A stretch of 64,000 nucleotides of DNA from Pseudomonas furukawaii (lineage in GTDB: Bacteria > Pseudomonadota > Gammaproteobacteria > Pseudomonadales > Pseudomonadaceae): positions 5,952,001-6,016,000 of the forward strand of contig NZ_AP014862.1 of the NCBI RefSeq assembly GCF_002355475.1, written 5' to 3'. A program made the position numbers and the translations under genes. Position 1 is the first letter of the stretch. Every line of letters starts with the position of its first letter. Shown in pieces: positions 30,444 to 39,058 of this stretch. A model generated the notes under the pieces. That model was given only the letters and a program-made list of their open reading frames with translations. It was not told where the DNA came from and ran no database searches.

Positions 30444-32265
30444 CAGAGAGGGCGCGTTGGGGGCTGTAAGACATGAATCCCTAGCACTGGGCGGGGTTTG
30501 GCGGATCGCTGCATTCGGCGCAACCGCACCTCACACACCTTCCCCCGGCAATATCTCGTCCGATGTCCGCTTCCTGGTGAAGCTGCGAAATCTAGAAAAA
30601 AATCAGAGCAAGATCGTCCAGGTGCCCGTGGGTGAAATGCCGCTGCTTTACCACGAGGCAGTCGTCGTCGACGGATACATCTCTCAGGAAGAACGCTTTC
30701 AGCCAAAGCTCCGACAGGGAAACGAACTCCTCGACTACGCACCAAGCAATCTCAGAATCTTCCGCCGCCTGGCCACTGAAAATGACCAACTCATCATCCC
30801 CCCAAGCAAGACTGGCACTCCGCCGGCCGATGATGACTTCAACGGTTACTTTCTAGGTATCGGGCAGGATGGTGACCCCTACAGCCTCATCATCCCTGCT
30901 GCAGAGGTCCTGCGGTTCTTCTACGCAACGTCCGATAGCTTCACCCGAGCCCTGTTCGACGGGAGCATCCTCGATCCCCATAGCAATCTCTTTTACAACG
31001 AGAAGCTGGACGAAGATGGCACCGGCTCCATGATGCTGCGGAAAAGGGTCAGAGACGCCGATGCACGCTATCTGAGCCGCTTCGCCTTCAGCCCCTATGC
31101 CATGAAGCAAGCGAAAAGCCTGCACCTGCTTTGGACGGTTAGGAACGCATCCGGAAACCCCGCATTCGTTAGCGTCGTACCACCCATCGATGTCGAGGCT
31201 GAAACAGAGTTCCTGTACCGGCAGATAGAAACGCCCGGTCGCACAAGGAAGATGATCACCCGGATCCTGTCATGTAAGTGCCCACCACCATGCCAGCGCC
31301 TTCTGACCGGGCGCGAAACCGATGCCAAGCCAGATCCGTCTCCCACGGATGGATCATCTCCGAATGGCGCAATCGAAGGGCATAACGACACCCCACCCGA
31401 TACGCTCTCGGATCGTCCGCCTACCGGTGAATCGAGCAACTCCATCGAAGACCCGGCCATTGATGAGCGGTTTCCTGCGTTCAACGATGTCGACGTAATC
31501 CCTCATAGCAGGGAGCTCGTAGAGGACCGGAGTGACACCACGAAAGCTCGTTTGCTGCCACCTGCGCCAATTTCGACTGGATCGGTGGTACCGGGGAAAG
31601 GCACAGGTGGCCCTGTCGCAAGAACCGGGATAAGCGGGGCGTTGAGGCAGAAAAAAGACAGTCGGCATCCAGGTGATACTCCCAAAAAGCTCGCCGATAT
31701 TGACGCCTCGCCCAATGACCTTGGGCACTCCGCGGTTATCCAGAGGCTGAGATGGATGGAGGTATACACCCAGGCAAGCGTTTGCTACCGAGTGGTCCTG
31801 GTCGACCTCTCTACCGTTGGCAATATTCCAGTCAATGTTTACCCCCCGGAAATCAACGGTAGGAAAAAGAAATGGCTATACACCGACGAGGACAACACGA
31901 AGCGTCGCTTCGCCATCGTGGCCGAGATTAAGTACCAGGAGCGATATCGATACTTGCTTGAGCTCCAACAGCTTCCTGGCAAGCAGCAGTACTCGACAAT
32001 CGTGTTCTGGGGCGATCAGGAGGGCTTCATCGAGAGTAGCGACATCGCAAAGCTGCTGCTGTCATGCGCTATCGAGAGCAAAGCCACCCTGGTGGCCGGC
32101 GAGTGCCCACATATCCAGTGGGGACGGCTTATCCACTCACAGGCCCCAGAGCACGAATCCAATCGCGAGACAGCACTCCGATACCTTGAGCGCGTCGTGA
32201 CAGCATCGCCCGTTTTCCCAAATGGCAGGGCCTGCAGGGTGTCCGAGATAGCAGCTGCTGGCTGA
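30436..32265 (+). CDS. Probable TnsE-like transposon targeting protein
   Basis: The frame is open for up to 609 codons from a TTG at 30436; no early ATG exists, and GTG near 30577 (FLVKLRNLEKN) is another possible start. Region 1 has YSLIIPAAEVLRFFYATSDSF, like the IPQLELARSLF part of Tn7 TnsE. Residues about 285-430 are a Pro/Ser/Asp-rich linker. The C-domain has RYLLELQQLPGKQQYSTIVF, matching TnsE LLEVDASDGVKMLSTKVL in pattern LLEx-x4-Gx4-STxV. Tn7 TnsE directs insertion into conjugal plasmids and replicating DNA. The stop abuts the ietS stop with no gap. The match is by eye, so the call stays moderate. Confidence 0.5.
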   Translation: MIIREGALGAVRHESLALGGVWRIAAFGATAPHTPSPGNISSDVRFLVKLRNLEKNQSKIVQVPVGEMPLLYHEAVVVDGYISQEERFQPKLRQGNELLDYAPSNLRIFRRLATENDQLIIPPSKTGTPPADDDFNGYFLGIGQDGDPYSLIIPAAEVLRFFYATSDSFTRALFDGSILDPHSNLFYNEKLDEDGTGSMMLRKRVRDADARYLSRFAFSPYAMKQAKSLHLLWTVRNASGNPAFVSVVPPIDVEAETEFLYRQIETPGRTRKMITRILSCKCPPPCQRLLTGRETDAKPDPSPTDGSSPNGAIEGHNDTPPDTLSDRPPTGESSNSIEDPAIDERFPAFNDVDVIPHSRELVEDRSDTTKARLLPPAPISTGSVVPGKGTGGPVARTGISGALRQKKDSRHPGDTPKKLADIDASPNDLGHSAVIQRLRWMEVYTQASVCYRVVLVDLSTVGNIPVNVYPPEINGRKKKWLYTDEDNTKRRFAIVAEIKYQERYRYLLELQQLPGKQQYSTIVFWGDQEGFIESSDIAKLLLSCAIESKATLVAGECPHIQWGRLIHSQAPEHESNRETALRYLERVVTASPVFPNGRACRVSEIAAAG

Positions 32266-34689
32266 CTATCCCCGATTTTGCAGTCGAGCAACGGCCTTTT
32301 GTTGCTCCCTTACCACAGCCTGCTGCGCTATCCGTTCCTGGATCTGTGTGTAGAGCTGAGCGTGCTCGTTGTCCCGATCAGCTACGGTGACCACCAGCGC
32401 ATAGGATTCCTTCTCTGCTGCGGAGGGGTTCCAGTCGCGATCCTGCCTGACCACGACCACAAACCACTTTTCACCCGGTCTGCACTGTCGAAGCGTCCAA
32501 CGTGATGACTGGACCGTACCGTGGTTTCTCAGCTGGGCGGAGATGTCGCGATTGGTGGACTTGGCCTCCTTGAGCACTTCAGTCTCAGCCTTCAGCTCTT
32601 GGTTAAAGTGTTTCTGAACTTCGTCCAACGAAGTACCAATAACCAAGCGGTAATTAATCTGAGTGGCCAGGTACTCGATCCTGGTAGTGCGGACCACTGG
32701 CGAATAGGCCAGTGTTATCGAGAGCTCACGCGTTCCTCGCGCGGAACGCAGGTAGTCGTCCGGCAAAGGCAGCTCAAAGAACTGGCATCCATCGTTCTCG
32801 ATGCTTTCCTCCGACATTAGAACCACGACGTTATCGGAAGATCTGAATAGATCGGCCTCACTCACAACTCCATAGCCGGCTACATCCCTTGCCACATCAC
32901 GGTTGAGGGTAGCCTTGGCCTCCTTGTAGCCCTTTCTGAACTCTTCAGAAAACGAGGAGGTAACCTCATCCGGCAGGTAGGCCTGATTGACCAACATGGC
33001 GCGAAGCAAATTAGCTGACGCAGTTGGGTACTCGTTCAGCAAACGCCCGGCCAGGTGAGTGATGTAGGGAGCGGCCAAGCTGGTCCCACTGACCTCTTTG
33101 AATACCGTGTTGCCCACCACCTGGTGGTTGAGCGTGAGAACCCCCAAGCCTCGCATGTGCGGCGCCCATTGCGCCTTGGCCTGCCTCATGGGACTCGCGA
33201 GGTTGCCACCCGGCGCAACAAGTTCAGGCTTGAGCGCCCCCTTTACCGAAGGGCCGTGCCGTGTGAAGGGCGATGGCTGGTTTTCCGAGGCCGGCGAGAG
33301 CTGGTTGATCTCCGGATGTTTCTGGCTGTCAAAAGTGGCGTTATGGCGGGAAATGCTTCCCACCGTCAGCACCGTCATAGCGGGTGCCGGATCGATGATC
33401 GCGCTTTGTTCAGCGACAAGGTACTCGGGGTACTCATCACGCCAACTGTTGATCGGAACTGGCGGGTTTTCAGAACCACAGAAGTTACCCGTAGAGACTA
33501 CGAACAGAATGTTATGCCGCCTGGAAAGGACATCCAGGATATAGGCGAGCCCCCTAACATGTGCGCCATCGTAGGGGGCATTGTTGTTGCCCAACGATAG
33601 ATTGAAGATTCGGCATCCGAGCTCGACGAAGTGCTCAACCGCTTTTGCCAGTGATGCCTCTAGCGAGAGCTCGTCATAGACCGCATCACCGGTATGCGGG
33701 CATTTCTTCATCACCTTTCCGTTGAAAAGCCAGAACTCCGGCCGCCAGAAATTCGAGTTGTTGCAGGCCTCCACGTCGCCATACAGGGCGACACCGGCCA
33801 CAGCAGTACCGTGACCCGCTTCATCGGCCTCTCCCTCCTCATCGACAAAGGAGGCGCTTTCAGCCATCGCAGGCTTCAACAGAGGGTGGTTCCCGTTGAT
33901 ACCGCTGTCGAGAATGCAGACCCGCGCCGCATCTCCGGGCGGAGAAGGGATGTTTCGAGGTAGCTCATTGATGTCCCGATTCAGCTGCTGAACACTGATC
34001 CCGGTGGCTGGAATGAGGTCCACCAGACGGACATCGCGGTGATTCAGCAGTAGCTGTGCTTGCGCAGGAGTCACTTCAACCCGGTACATGAGCAGGCTAT
34101 CCAGATTGATCTTGTCGAGCCTTTTGATGTGCTCGCCTGCGAGCCACGCCTCGAAAGCATTCGTGAGCAGGATTCGACTTGGGTGGTTCGCGACGTGAAC
34201 GGGCCACAGCTCGACATCAAGCTTGAAGCTCGGGGTATCCGGCAAGCCGATGTTGGTAAGCGCCCAGCTCATCCGATCTTCTGCCGACCAGGCCTCCACC
34301 CCCGCAATGGCCTCCAGGATCTGACGGTAGGTCAAGGCGGCTTCCATGACGCCCAGCTTTCTCAAATGGTCAGCGAACTTGGCCAGGCCGGCTTCCGTCG
34401 CGAACACCACGCAGAGCTGCTTGTCCTCTTGGCTGACAAACTCCAACCCATGGGTCGAAAGGTTGGAGAAGGTAAGGGCGCCGTCGTACTTCAGCTTGAG
34501 GACGTAGGGGGAGTTTACTGTCGAGCCGATTTGCTTCCTGGCTTGCCCCTCAGCCGTGGCGAAGTAGGCATTGAGCTTTTGACCATGCCCACGACGGTCT
34601 TCACGCGTGACGAAATGGGGCGGGTTCTTAGTCCGACGCGAGTTGTCCAGAACTTCCCGTGCAATGCTCAGATGCTTGTAGGTAGCCAC
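32266..34689 (-). CDS. ietS: IetS-type subtilisin-like (S8) serine protease
   Basis: 807 residues, no signal peptide, so cytoplasmic. The subtilase triad is complete: Asp in VCILDSGINGNHP (about 260), His in GHGTAVAGVALYG (about 294) and Ser in SGTSLAAPYITH (about 534), with oxyanion Asn in VSTGNF. The N-terminal 230 and C-terminal 250 residues are non-catalytic. It starts 24 bases after the AAA ATPase gene. AAA ATPase-subtilase pairs are known as IetAS, first found to raise plasmid incompatibility in Agrobacterium and later shown to give phage defence. Confidence 0.85.
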   Translation of the reverse strand: MATYKHLSIAREVLDNSRRTKNPPHFVTREDRRGHGQKLNAYFATAEGQARKQIGSTVNSPYVLKLKYDGALTFSNLSTHGLEFVSQEDKQLCVVFATEAGLAKFADHLRKLGVMEAALTYRQILEAIAGVEAWSAEDRMSWALTNIGLPDTPSFKLDVELWPVHVANHPSRILLTNAFEAWLAGEHIKRLDKINLDSLLMYRVEVTPAQAQLLLNHRDVRLVDLIPATGISVQQLNRDINELPRNIPSPPGDAARVCILDSGINGNHPLLKPAMAESASFVDEEGEADEAGHGTAVAGVALYGDVEACNNSNFWRPEFWLFNGKVMKKCPHTGDAVYDELSLEASLAKAVEHFVELGCRIFNLSLGNNNAPYDGAHVRGLAYILDVLSRRHNILFVVSTGNFCGSENPPVPINSWRDEYPEYLVAEQSAIIDPAPAMTVLTVGSISRHNATFDSQKHPEINQLSPASENQPSPFTRHGPSVKGALKPELVAPGGNLASPMRQAKAQWAPHMRGLGVLTLNHQVVGNTVFKEVSGTSLAAPYITHLAGRLLNEYPTASANLLRAMLVNQAYLPDEVTSSFSEEFRKGYKEAKATLNRDVARDVAGYGVVSEADLFRSSDNVVVLMSEESIENDGCQFFELPLPDDYLRSARGTRELSITLAYSPVVRTTRIEYLATQINYRLVIGTSLDEVQKHFNQELKAETEVLKEAKSTNRDISAQLRNHGTVQSSRWTLRQCRPGEKWFVVVVRQDRDWNPSAAEKESYALVVTVADRDNEHAQLYTQIQERIAQQAVVREQQKAVARLQNRG

Positions 34690-34713
34690 TACTTCTTCCT
34701 TGAAGGCTCATTT

Positions 34714-35700
34714 TTAGGACTTCCTGAGGTCCTCCCGTACAAGGGCGCTCTTCAGCTCCTTGATGGTCAGAAACTCTTGCTCCCGCAGGATCATTCGCTT
34801 CGCGGCACGACGAATGACTCGCTCAATATCCGCCCCGCTCTTACCTTTAAATTCCTTCAATACTTCCTTGTCGTCAATCTCGAATTGTCGACGGATCCCT
34901 CTCAGCTTCAGCGACAAAATCTCCTTCAGCTGCTTCTCGTCCGGGAGCGGAAACTCAATGGACTCATCGAATCGCCGCCAAATGGCGGTGTCCAGGATCT
35001 GCTCATGGTTCGTAGCAGCCAAGATCAAACTACGACCTTCGTATGAATCCATCATCTGAAGCACCGCGTTTACTACGCGTCTCAGCTCGCCATGGTCACC
35101 ACTATCGCCGCGCTCTTTACCGATGGCATCGAATTCATCGAATAGAACCACAAACGGATGTTGGGCAATAAAGTCGAAGACCTTGCGAAGATTGGCAGCC
35201 GTTTCACCGAGGAAAGATGAAACCAAAGCATCCAGTCGAACGATAGCTAGCGGCCTATCCAGCTCAAAAGCTACAACCTCAGCTGCCAGCGTCTTTCCGC
35301 ACCCTGGTGGGCCGAAGAAAATCACCTTGCCTGCGGGCTTCATGCCGTAGCTACGCAGCACATCAGCACGCCGGTTTTCCTCGAGTACTTCCTCGAGTGC
35401 AGCAGAACTGCTGGAAGGGAGAATCACTTCATCGAGGGAGCGCTTAGGCGTTCTTATATCCAACAGCGGTAAACCGCGCTCTTTGTCTACGGGAACATCA
35501 TAGTGAACGCGAGGCGTACTATTGGAAGCCCGCAGATTCAAATCGCTGCCGTAGAGAATTTGCTCAAGATCATTAGCGAGAAGATGGTGCTGCTTCTGCC
35601 GCTCTTCTTCGATGACAGCTTGGGAGGCGAGGCGAAACGCATCGGCATCGCCTGCCGTTCCTGCTCTGAACAGCTGACGGAGAATTTTTCCATTGGCCAT
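34714..35700 (-). CDS. ietA: IetA-type AAA ATPase
   Basis: 328 residues from ATG 35700 (MANGKILRQLF) with an AGAGGG site. An N-terminal helical part (1-90) is followed by an AAA module: Walker A FFGPPGCGKTLAAEV (about 130), Walker B FVVLFDEFDAIGKE (about 185), sensor AATNHEQILD and an arginine finger in AIWRRFDESIEF, then the lid. It is the upstream partner of the subtilase in a two-gene operon and probably remodels or gates its protease activity. Confidence 0.85.
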   Translation of the reverse strand: MANGKILRQLFRAGTAGDADAFRLASQAVIEEERQKQHHLLANDLEQILYGSDLNLRASNSTPRVHYDVPVDKERGLPLLDIRTPKRSLDEVILPSSSSAALEEVLEENRRADVLRSYGMKPAGKVIFFGPPGCGKTLAAEVVAFELDRPLAIVRLDALVSSFLGETAANLRKVFDFIAQHPFVVLFDEFDAIGKERGDSGDHGELRRVVNAVLQMMDSYEGRSLILAATNHEQILDTAIWRRFDESIEFPLPDEKQLKEILSLKLRGIRRQFEIDDKEVLKEFKGKSGADIERVIRRAAKRMILREQEFLTIKELKSALVREDLRKS

Positions 35701-35953
35701 AGTCACCACCCTCTGAATTATTGCTCACTTCTGTTTTATATAGACAGCGACAAACTCTATCGTGGCTACATAACTTGCAATAACCCGTCTCTCACTTTGA
35801 ATTTCATAATCAAGGACTCCCTTCCTAATTATATATCTGTACACACTTGACGCTAACACTGTGAAGCAGGGTAGCTGGCATGGCGGCGTAGCCTAGTTCA
35901 CTTTCAGAAAGCCTTAAACGCCTAGCCCCTAAATTCCGCCGAGCTGCAGCCTG

Positions 35954-36544
35954 TCATACCACTTCGCGACCGATCGCCAATGCCATCCAGGAGGGAAGGA
36001 GCGACCGTACTGAGCTCAAAGCCTGCCAGTCGACTGAAGTCAGCTGCTTACGCAGCTTCTCCATCACCTCGCCTACCTGCGCCTCCCCCATCCAAGCCAG
36101 GGCGCGAACGACAGAACCTGCGGTCGTGGCGCCAAGCGATAGCATCCATCTGGGCGCGTGCCGGATCTCTGCCTTCACGTCACCCACTTTAAGCGTACGG
36201 GTACGCCCATTGGTGAGAAACACGTCCCCAACTGGGGTTTGTGTGGTGAGGCCCAGCATCTTCGCGGAGCGTTCGCCATCAACCACGATCACTTCCTGGC
36301 TCTTTGAGGCCAGGGCACTGACGACCTTCTCCATCGCAGGCGTTCCTTTCCCGAGCGCGCCTGTAGTCGGGGCCACATAGAGCCCGCGAGCTGCTCGAAT
36401 GAGTTGCCCAACCTTCGCCAATCTTGAAAGCGCCTGATCCACAGCAGCCCGACTTCCCAAGTGCAGGAACTCCTTGGGCGTCAGCATCCCACCTTCAGGC
36501 AATCGCCTGCTGTGCTCCAAGATCAATTCGGGGAGGGTCTTCAT
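35954..36544 (-). CDS. AbiEi-like (DUF6088) winged-helix protein, toxin partner absent
   Basis: 196 residues. A winged-helix N-domain (LTPKEFLHLGSRAAVDQALSRLAKVGQLIRAARGLYVAP) is followed by a domain of the DUF6088/AbiEi type IV antitoxin-regulator class. Such genes usually sit before an AbiEii nucleotidyltransferase toxin, but the 244 bases downstream to ietA contain none. A perfect palindrome lies 29 bases before its start, as expected for autoregulation. The 253 bases between it and ietA show nothing else. Confidence 0.7.
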   Translation of the reverse strand: MKTLPELILEHSRRLPEGGMLTPKEFLHLGSRAAVDQALSRLAKVGQLIRAARGLYVAPTTGALGKGTPAMEKVVSALASKSQEVIVVDGERSAKMLGLTTQTPVGDVFLTNGRTRTLKVGDVKAEIRHAPRWMLSLGATTAGSVVRALAWMGEAQVGEVMEKLRKQLTSVDWQALSSVRSLLPSWMALAIGREVV

Positions 36545-36572
36545 AGGCCTTAAGCAACTCTCATTACTCGCA

Positions 36573-36600
36573 TGTCAGAAATATTAGTTAATTTCTGACA
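36573..36600. promoter_or_regulatory. Palindromic operator before the AbiEi-like gene
   Basis: TGTCAGAAAT and ATTTCTGACA are perfect 10-bp inverted arms around an 8-base A/T spacer. AbiEi proteins bind inverted repeats at their own promoter, so this is a likely operator. It may also affect the divergent phosphatase gene. Confidence 0.6.
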
Positions 36601-36681
36601 TTGGTCAAGCAATGATCAATACCTCAACCGCCATTCGGCTCAACTCTTCCAACGCCGCGCTGCAGCAGTACGTCTTGAGGC

Positions 36682-37548
36682 ATGCGCTTCAATTTCAGGT
36701 ACGGGTACGCTTGTAGAGTGGAAGCTCCCCCTCCCCAAAGAGAGGCACGCACCTTGGAGCACCTATTCCAGGTCATCGCATCAGTGCTCTCTGCAGGCCA
36801 GATTCTGGCTGCGGAGTGGGAGCGCCCGGACGGTCCGCGAGGTGCCGGCGACAAAGCTGATGTCGACACCGAAATTGAACATGTTCTACGGACTGAGCTG
36901 CTGGCTCTGATCGATTGCGACTTCTGGGGAGAGGAGACTGATCGGCGACTGACAGGCGCCGAACTCTGCTGGGTGGTCGACCCAAACGACGGGACAGCCG
37001 ACTTCCTTCAGGGGCACCGCGGTTCGGCTATTTCCGTCGGATTGCTGCGCAACGCAGAACCAATACTCGGTGTCGTGTACGCCCCTGTGACGGATAGCAG
37101 GGGGCCTGACTGCATTGCGTGGGAGACTGGGCTATCCGGCCTTCTAAGAAATGGGCAGCAAATCCAGCCCTGTTTACGCCACCAGGTCCTCACTCCCAAC
37201 TCTCAGGTTCTGGTGAGCACCGCCGCCAAGACCAAGCCCCAGCTCAACGCTGAACTGTGTGCTCCAGCCGGGTTTTCCCCCATGCCAAGCATCGCTTACC
37301 GATTGGCGCTTGCAGCAGCTGGCGAAGCCGTGGCCGGTGTTTCACTGGTCCCCGTGGGTGCGCATGACGTAGTGGCAGGACATGCTCTACTCATTGGGGC
37401 CCAGGGCGTATTGTTAGACCAAGACGGCAATCCGATCACTTACAGCCCGCAGATGAACTTGTCGAAGGTCGCTACTCGCTGCTTTGGCGGAGCCCCTGAA
37501 GCGTGCGAAGTGCTTTCCCGGCGAAGCTGGGAAAAGCTTTTCACCTGA
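36682..37548 (+). CDS. Inositol monophosphatase/CysQ-family phosphatase
   Basis: 288 residues from ATG 36682; a GTG at 36718 would give a shorter N-terminus. All three family motifs are present: FWGEETDR, WVVDPNDGTADFLQGH (the DPxDGT metal site) and GAHDVVAGHALLIGAQGVL. The family removes phosphate from inositol phosphate or 3'-phosphoadenosine nucleotides with magnesium. Found here among defence genes; the substrate and role are unknown. Confidence 0.8.
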   Translation: MRFNFRYGYACRVEAPPPQREARTLEHLFQVIASVLSAGQILAAEWERPDGPRGAGDKADVDTEIEHVLRTELLALIDCDFWGEETDRRLTGAELCWVVDPNDGTADFLQGHRGSAISVGLLRNAEPILGVVYAPVTDSRGPDCIAWETGLSGLLRNGQQIQPCLRHQVLTPNSQVLVSTAAKTKPQLNAELCAPAGFSPMPSIAYRLALAAAGEAVAGVSLVPVGAHDVVAGHALLIGAQGVLLDQDGNPITYSPQMNLSKVATRCFGGAPEACEVLSRRSWEKLFT

Positions 37549-37915
37549 ACCGGACGCACCTCCGAAGACCTCCATGTTGGCCGCGCCTATTCGTGCCGGG
37601 ACATTTCTTACCGAAATTGGGTGAGTAGGAGTCCAGCTCGTCCGTAGACATCTTGTGCTTGCCAGGGCCGGCGGCCAACGTTGGCTTGGCACAATTGCAT
37701 TCCGGCCGTGGTTAAAAGTGAAGATTTATTGCCAGCTATTAGGGTGCTGAGGGATGCCATGCCAACATTTAGTGGTTATGTGCAATTATGCGAAAATTCA
37801 TAATTCCCATAAAGGCTTTGCTCAACGCGTACCACCAGTGGCCAATGGCACTATTCGCGGACTAGCCCTGCCGTCAGCCGGACCCCAGCTCAAAGCTCGA
37901 GCAATGCCGCGTTGT

Positions 37916-37967
37916 TTAGCTCAAATCCCTTGTTTAGCTGTGCAGCTAAACAAGGGATTTGAGCTAA
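37916..37967. repeat. 25-bp perfect inverted repeat
   Basis: Arms 37916-37940 and 37943-37967 are exact reverse complements with a 2-base centre (TG). Each arm contains TTTAGCT twice (TTAGCTCAAATCCC then TTGTTTAGCTG). There is no T run, so it is not a normal terminator. It sits 15-20 bases from the end of an IS3 relic. Confidence 0.85.
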
Positions 37968-37982
37968 GGATTAATCGATCGT

Positions 37983-38290
37983 TGGAATCCACTCCGACTT
38001 CAGGTTGCGGAACAGGCTCTCCACCGGCGAGCTACCCCGGCAATTCCCCTGGCGGCTCATCTTCTGCTGCATCCGGTAGCGCCAGAGCCAATGCGAAACA
38101 GGCAGCTGGCGTAATAGATATCCGGATTCGAATGGAACAGCACCGACCGCAGCTGGCTCTGTTTTGGTAGTCCATGTCCAACCAACACGGCATCCGGCGT
38201 GACCGAGAACGCCCAGCAGATCACCCCGCCATGCATGCAGATCCAGAACCGCGACCCGGTGATGTCAGCATCGTGCATTCCGCCACTCGC
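37983..38290 (-). pseudogene. IS3-family transposase (OrfB) C-terminal relic
   Basis: On the minus strand, fragments in different frames read GGVICWAFSVTPDAVLVGHG, SVLFHSNPDIYYAS and NCRGSSPVESLFRNLKSEWIPT. These correspond to DDE-domain pieces of IS3-type OrfB (SDxGxQYAS, SPxExLFRxLKSEW). At least two frame shifts and several substitutions make it inactive. Confidence 0.75.
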
Positions 38291-38309
38291 ATATCAAAAT
38301 GCACAGTGC

Positions 38310-38430
38310 ATGCTCTGACCCGCTTTCTGATGGTGTTACGCAACAGCCCGGTACGCTTGGCTATCTCATGCAAGGACAGTTTGTCGCGAAAAGGACATCC
38401 GCCGGATTTCGCCCATCGTTTCCATGCCGG
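38310..38430 (-). pseudogene. IS21-family IstA N-terminal relic
   Basis: The minus strand encodes METMGEIRRMSF and then, after a frame shift, RDKLSLHEIAKRTGLLRNTI followed by RKRVR. This is the N-terminal helix-turn-helix of IS21-type IstA (SLxEIARRTGLSRNTIRKWLR). Only about 40 codons remain. Confidence 0.7.
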
Positions 38431-38701
38431 TCACCCTGCGTTTTTCTGCTCAAAAATTGAGCAGACGCAGTTGAACACCTGGGTTAGGTTTCGGTCAGCG
38501 GCAACAACCGGTCGTTTCAGACGATTCCTCGAGCTATCGCTCCGAGTACGTCGAGTCGCTTAACGGCGAAGGGGTGCCCTTCAGGGCAGCACTTCACGCG
38601 CCTTCTGACCTATGGCAATCCCAGCTTCCGTCCACAGATTGCTGCGAAGCCCACCCGAAGCCAAAAAACGGCGCAAAGCCCGCCGAAAGGAGCGCTAGCG
38701 G

Positions 38702-39058
38702 TTATTGGAGCCAGCCGTCCACTACTTCCGCACTGAACTCCGCTTTCCATGCTTTGAGTACTTTGTGGTTGCCGCCTTTAGCCTGAACAATTTCCCCGGT
38801 GTGCGGGTTCTTAAAGGTTTTCACTTGGCGCTTGCGGCGATTGCTGGTCGTCTTCTGCTCAGTTTTGGAAACCGGTTGCGGGTCAATCAGTGCGATGATT
38901 CCACGCAGACTCATACCATATTCGGCCATTAGCGAACGTAGTTTACTTTCGAACTCTATTTCGCGCTTCAGTCCTTCATCGTTCTTCATTGCATCCAATT
39001 GCTTCAGCTGTTCAGCAAGCTGGGCTTCAAGAGCTTTAAATTCCGCAATCTTCGACAT
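38702..39058 (-). CDS. MvaT/MvaU-family H-NS-like silencer carried by the island
   Basis: 118 residues from ATG 39058 (MSKIAEFKALEAQ). N-terminal coiled coil for dimerisation (1-60), a basic linker, then the DNA-binding domain FKNPHTGEIVQAKGGNHKVLKAWK with the KGGN motif of MvaT that reads AT-rich minor grooves. MvaT-type proteins silence foreign DNA in Pseudomonas. A copy in an A+T-richer island may protect the host from island expression or modify host MvaT through mixed dimers. Confidence 0.88.
   Translation of the reverse strand: MSKIAEFKALEAQLAEQLKQLDAMKNDEGLKREIEFESKLRSLMAEYGMSLRGIIALIDPQPVSKTEQKTTSNRRKRQVKTFKNPHTGEIVQAKGGNHKVLKAWKAEFSAEVVDGWLQ

Larger units (their letters stand above)
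37549..38701. other. Gene-poor stretch with insertion-sequence debris
   Basis: 1150 bases without an intact gene. It contains a long perfect hairpin (37916-37967), an IS3 transposase end and an IS21 transposase start, both minus strand and broken. The remainder (37549-37900 and 38450-38700) shows no coding pattern I can name. Confidence 0.7.

Noticed and set aside
37549-37700. Possible hydrolase or transposase fragment on the minus strand downstream of the phosphatase gene
   Set aside because: The short frame (ISVRNVPARIGAANMEV) is suggestive of nothing specific and too short to name.
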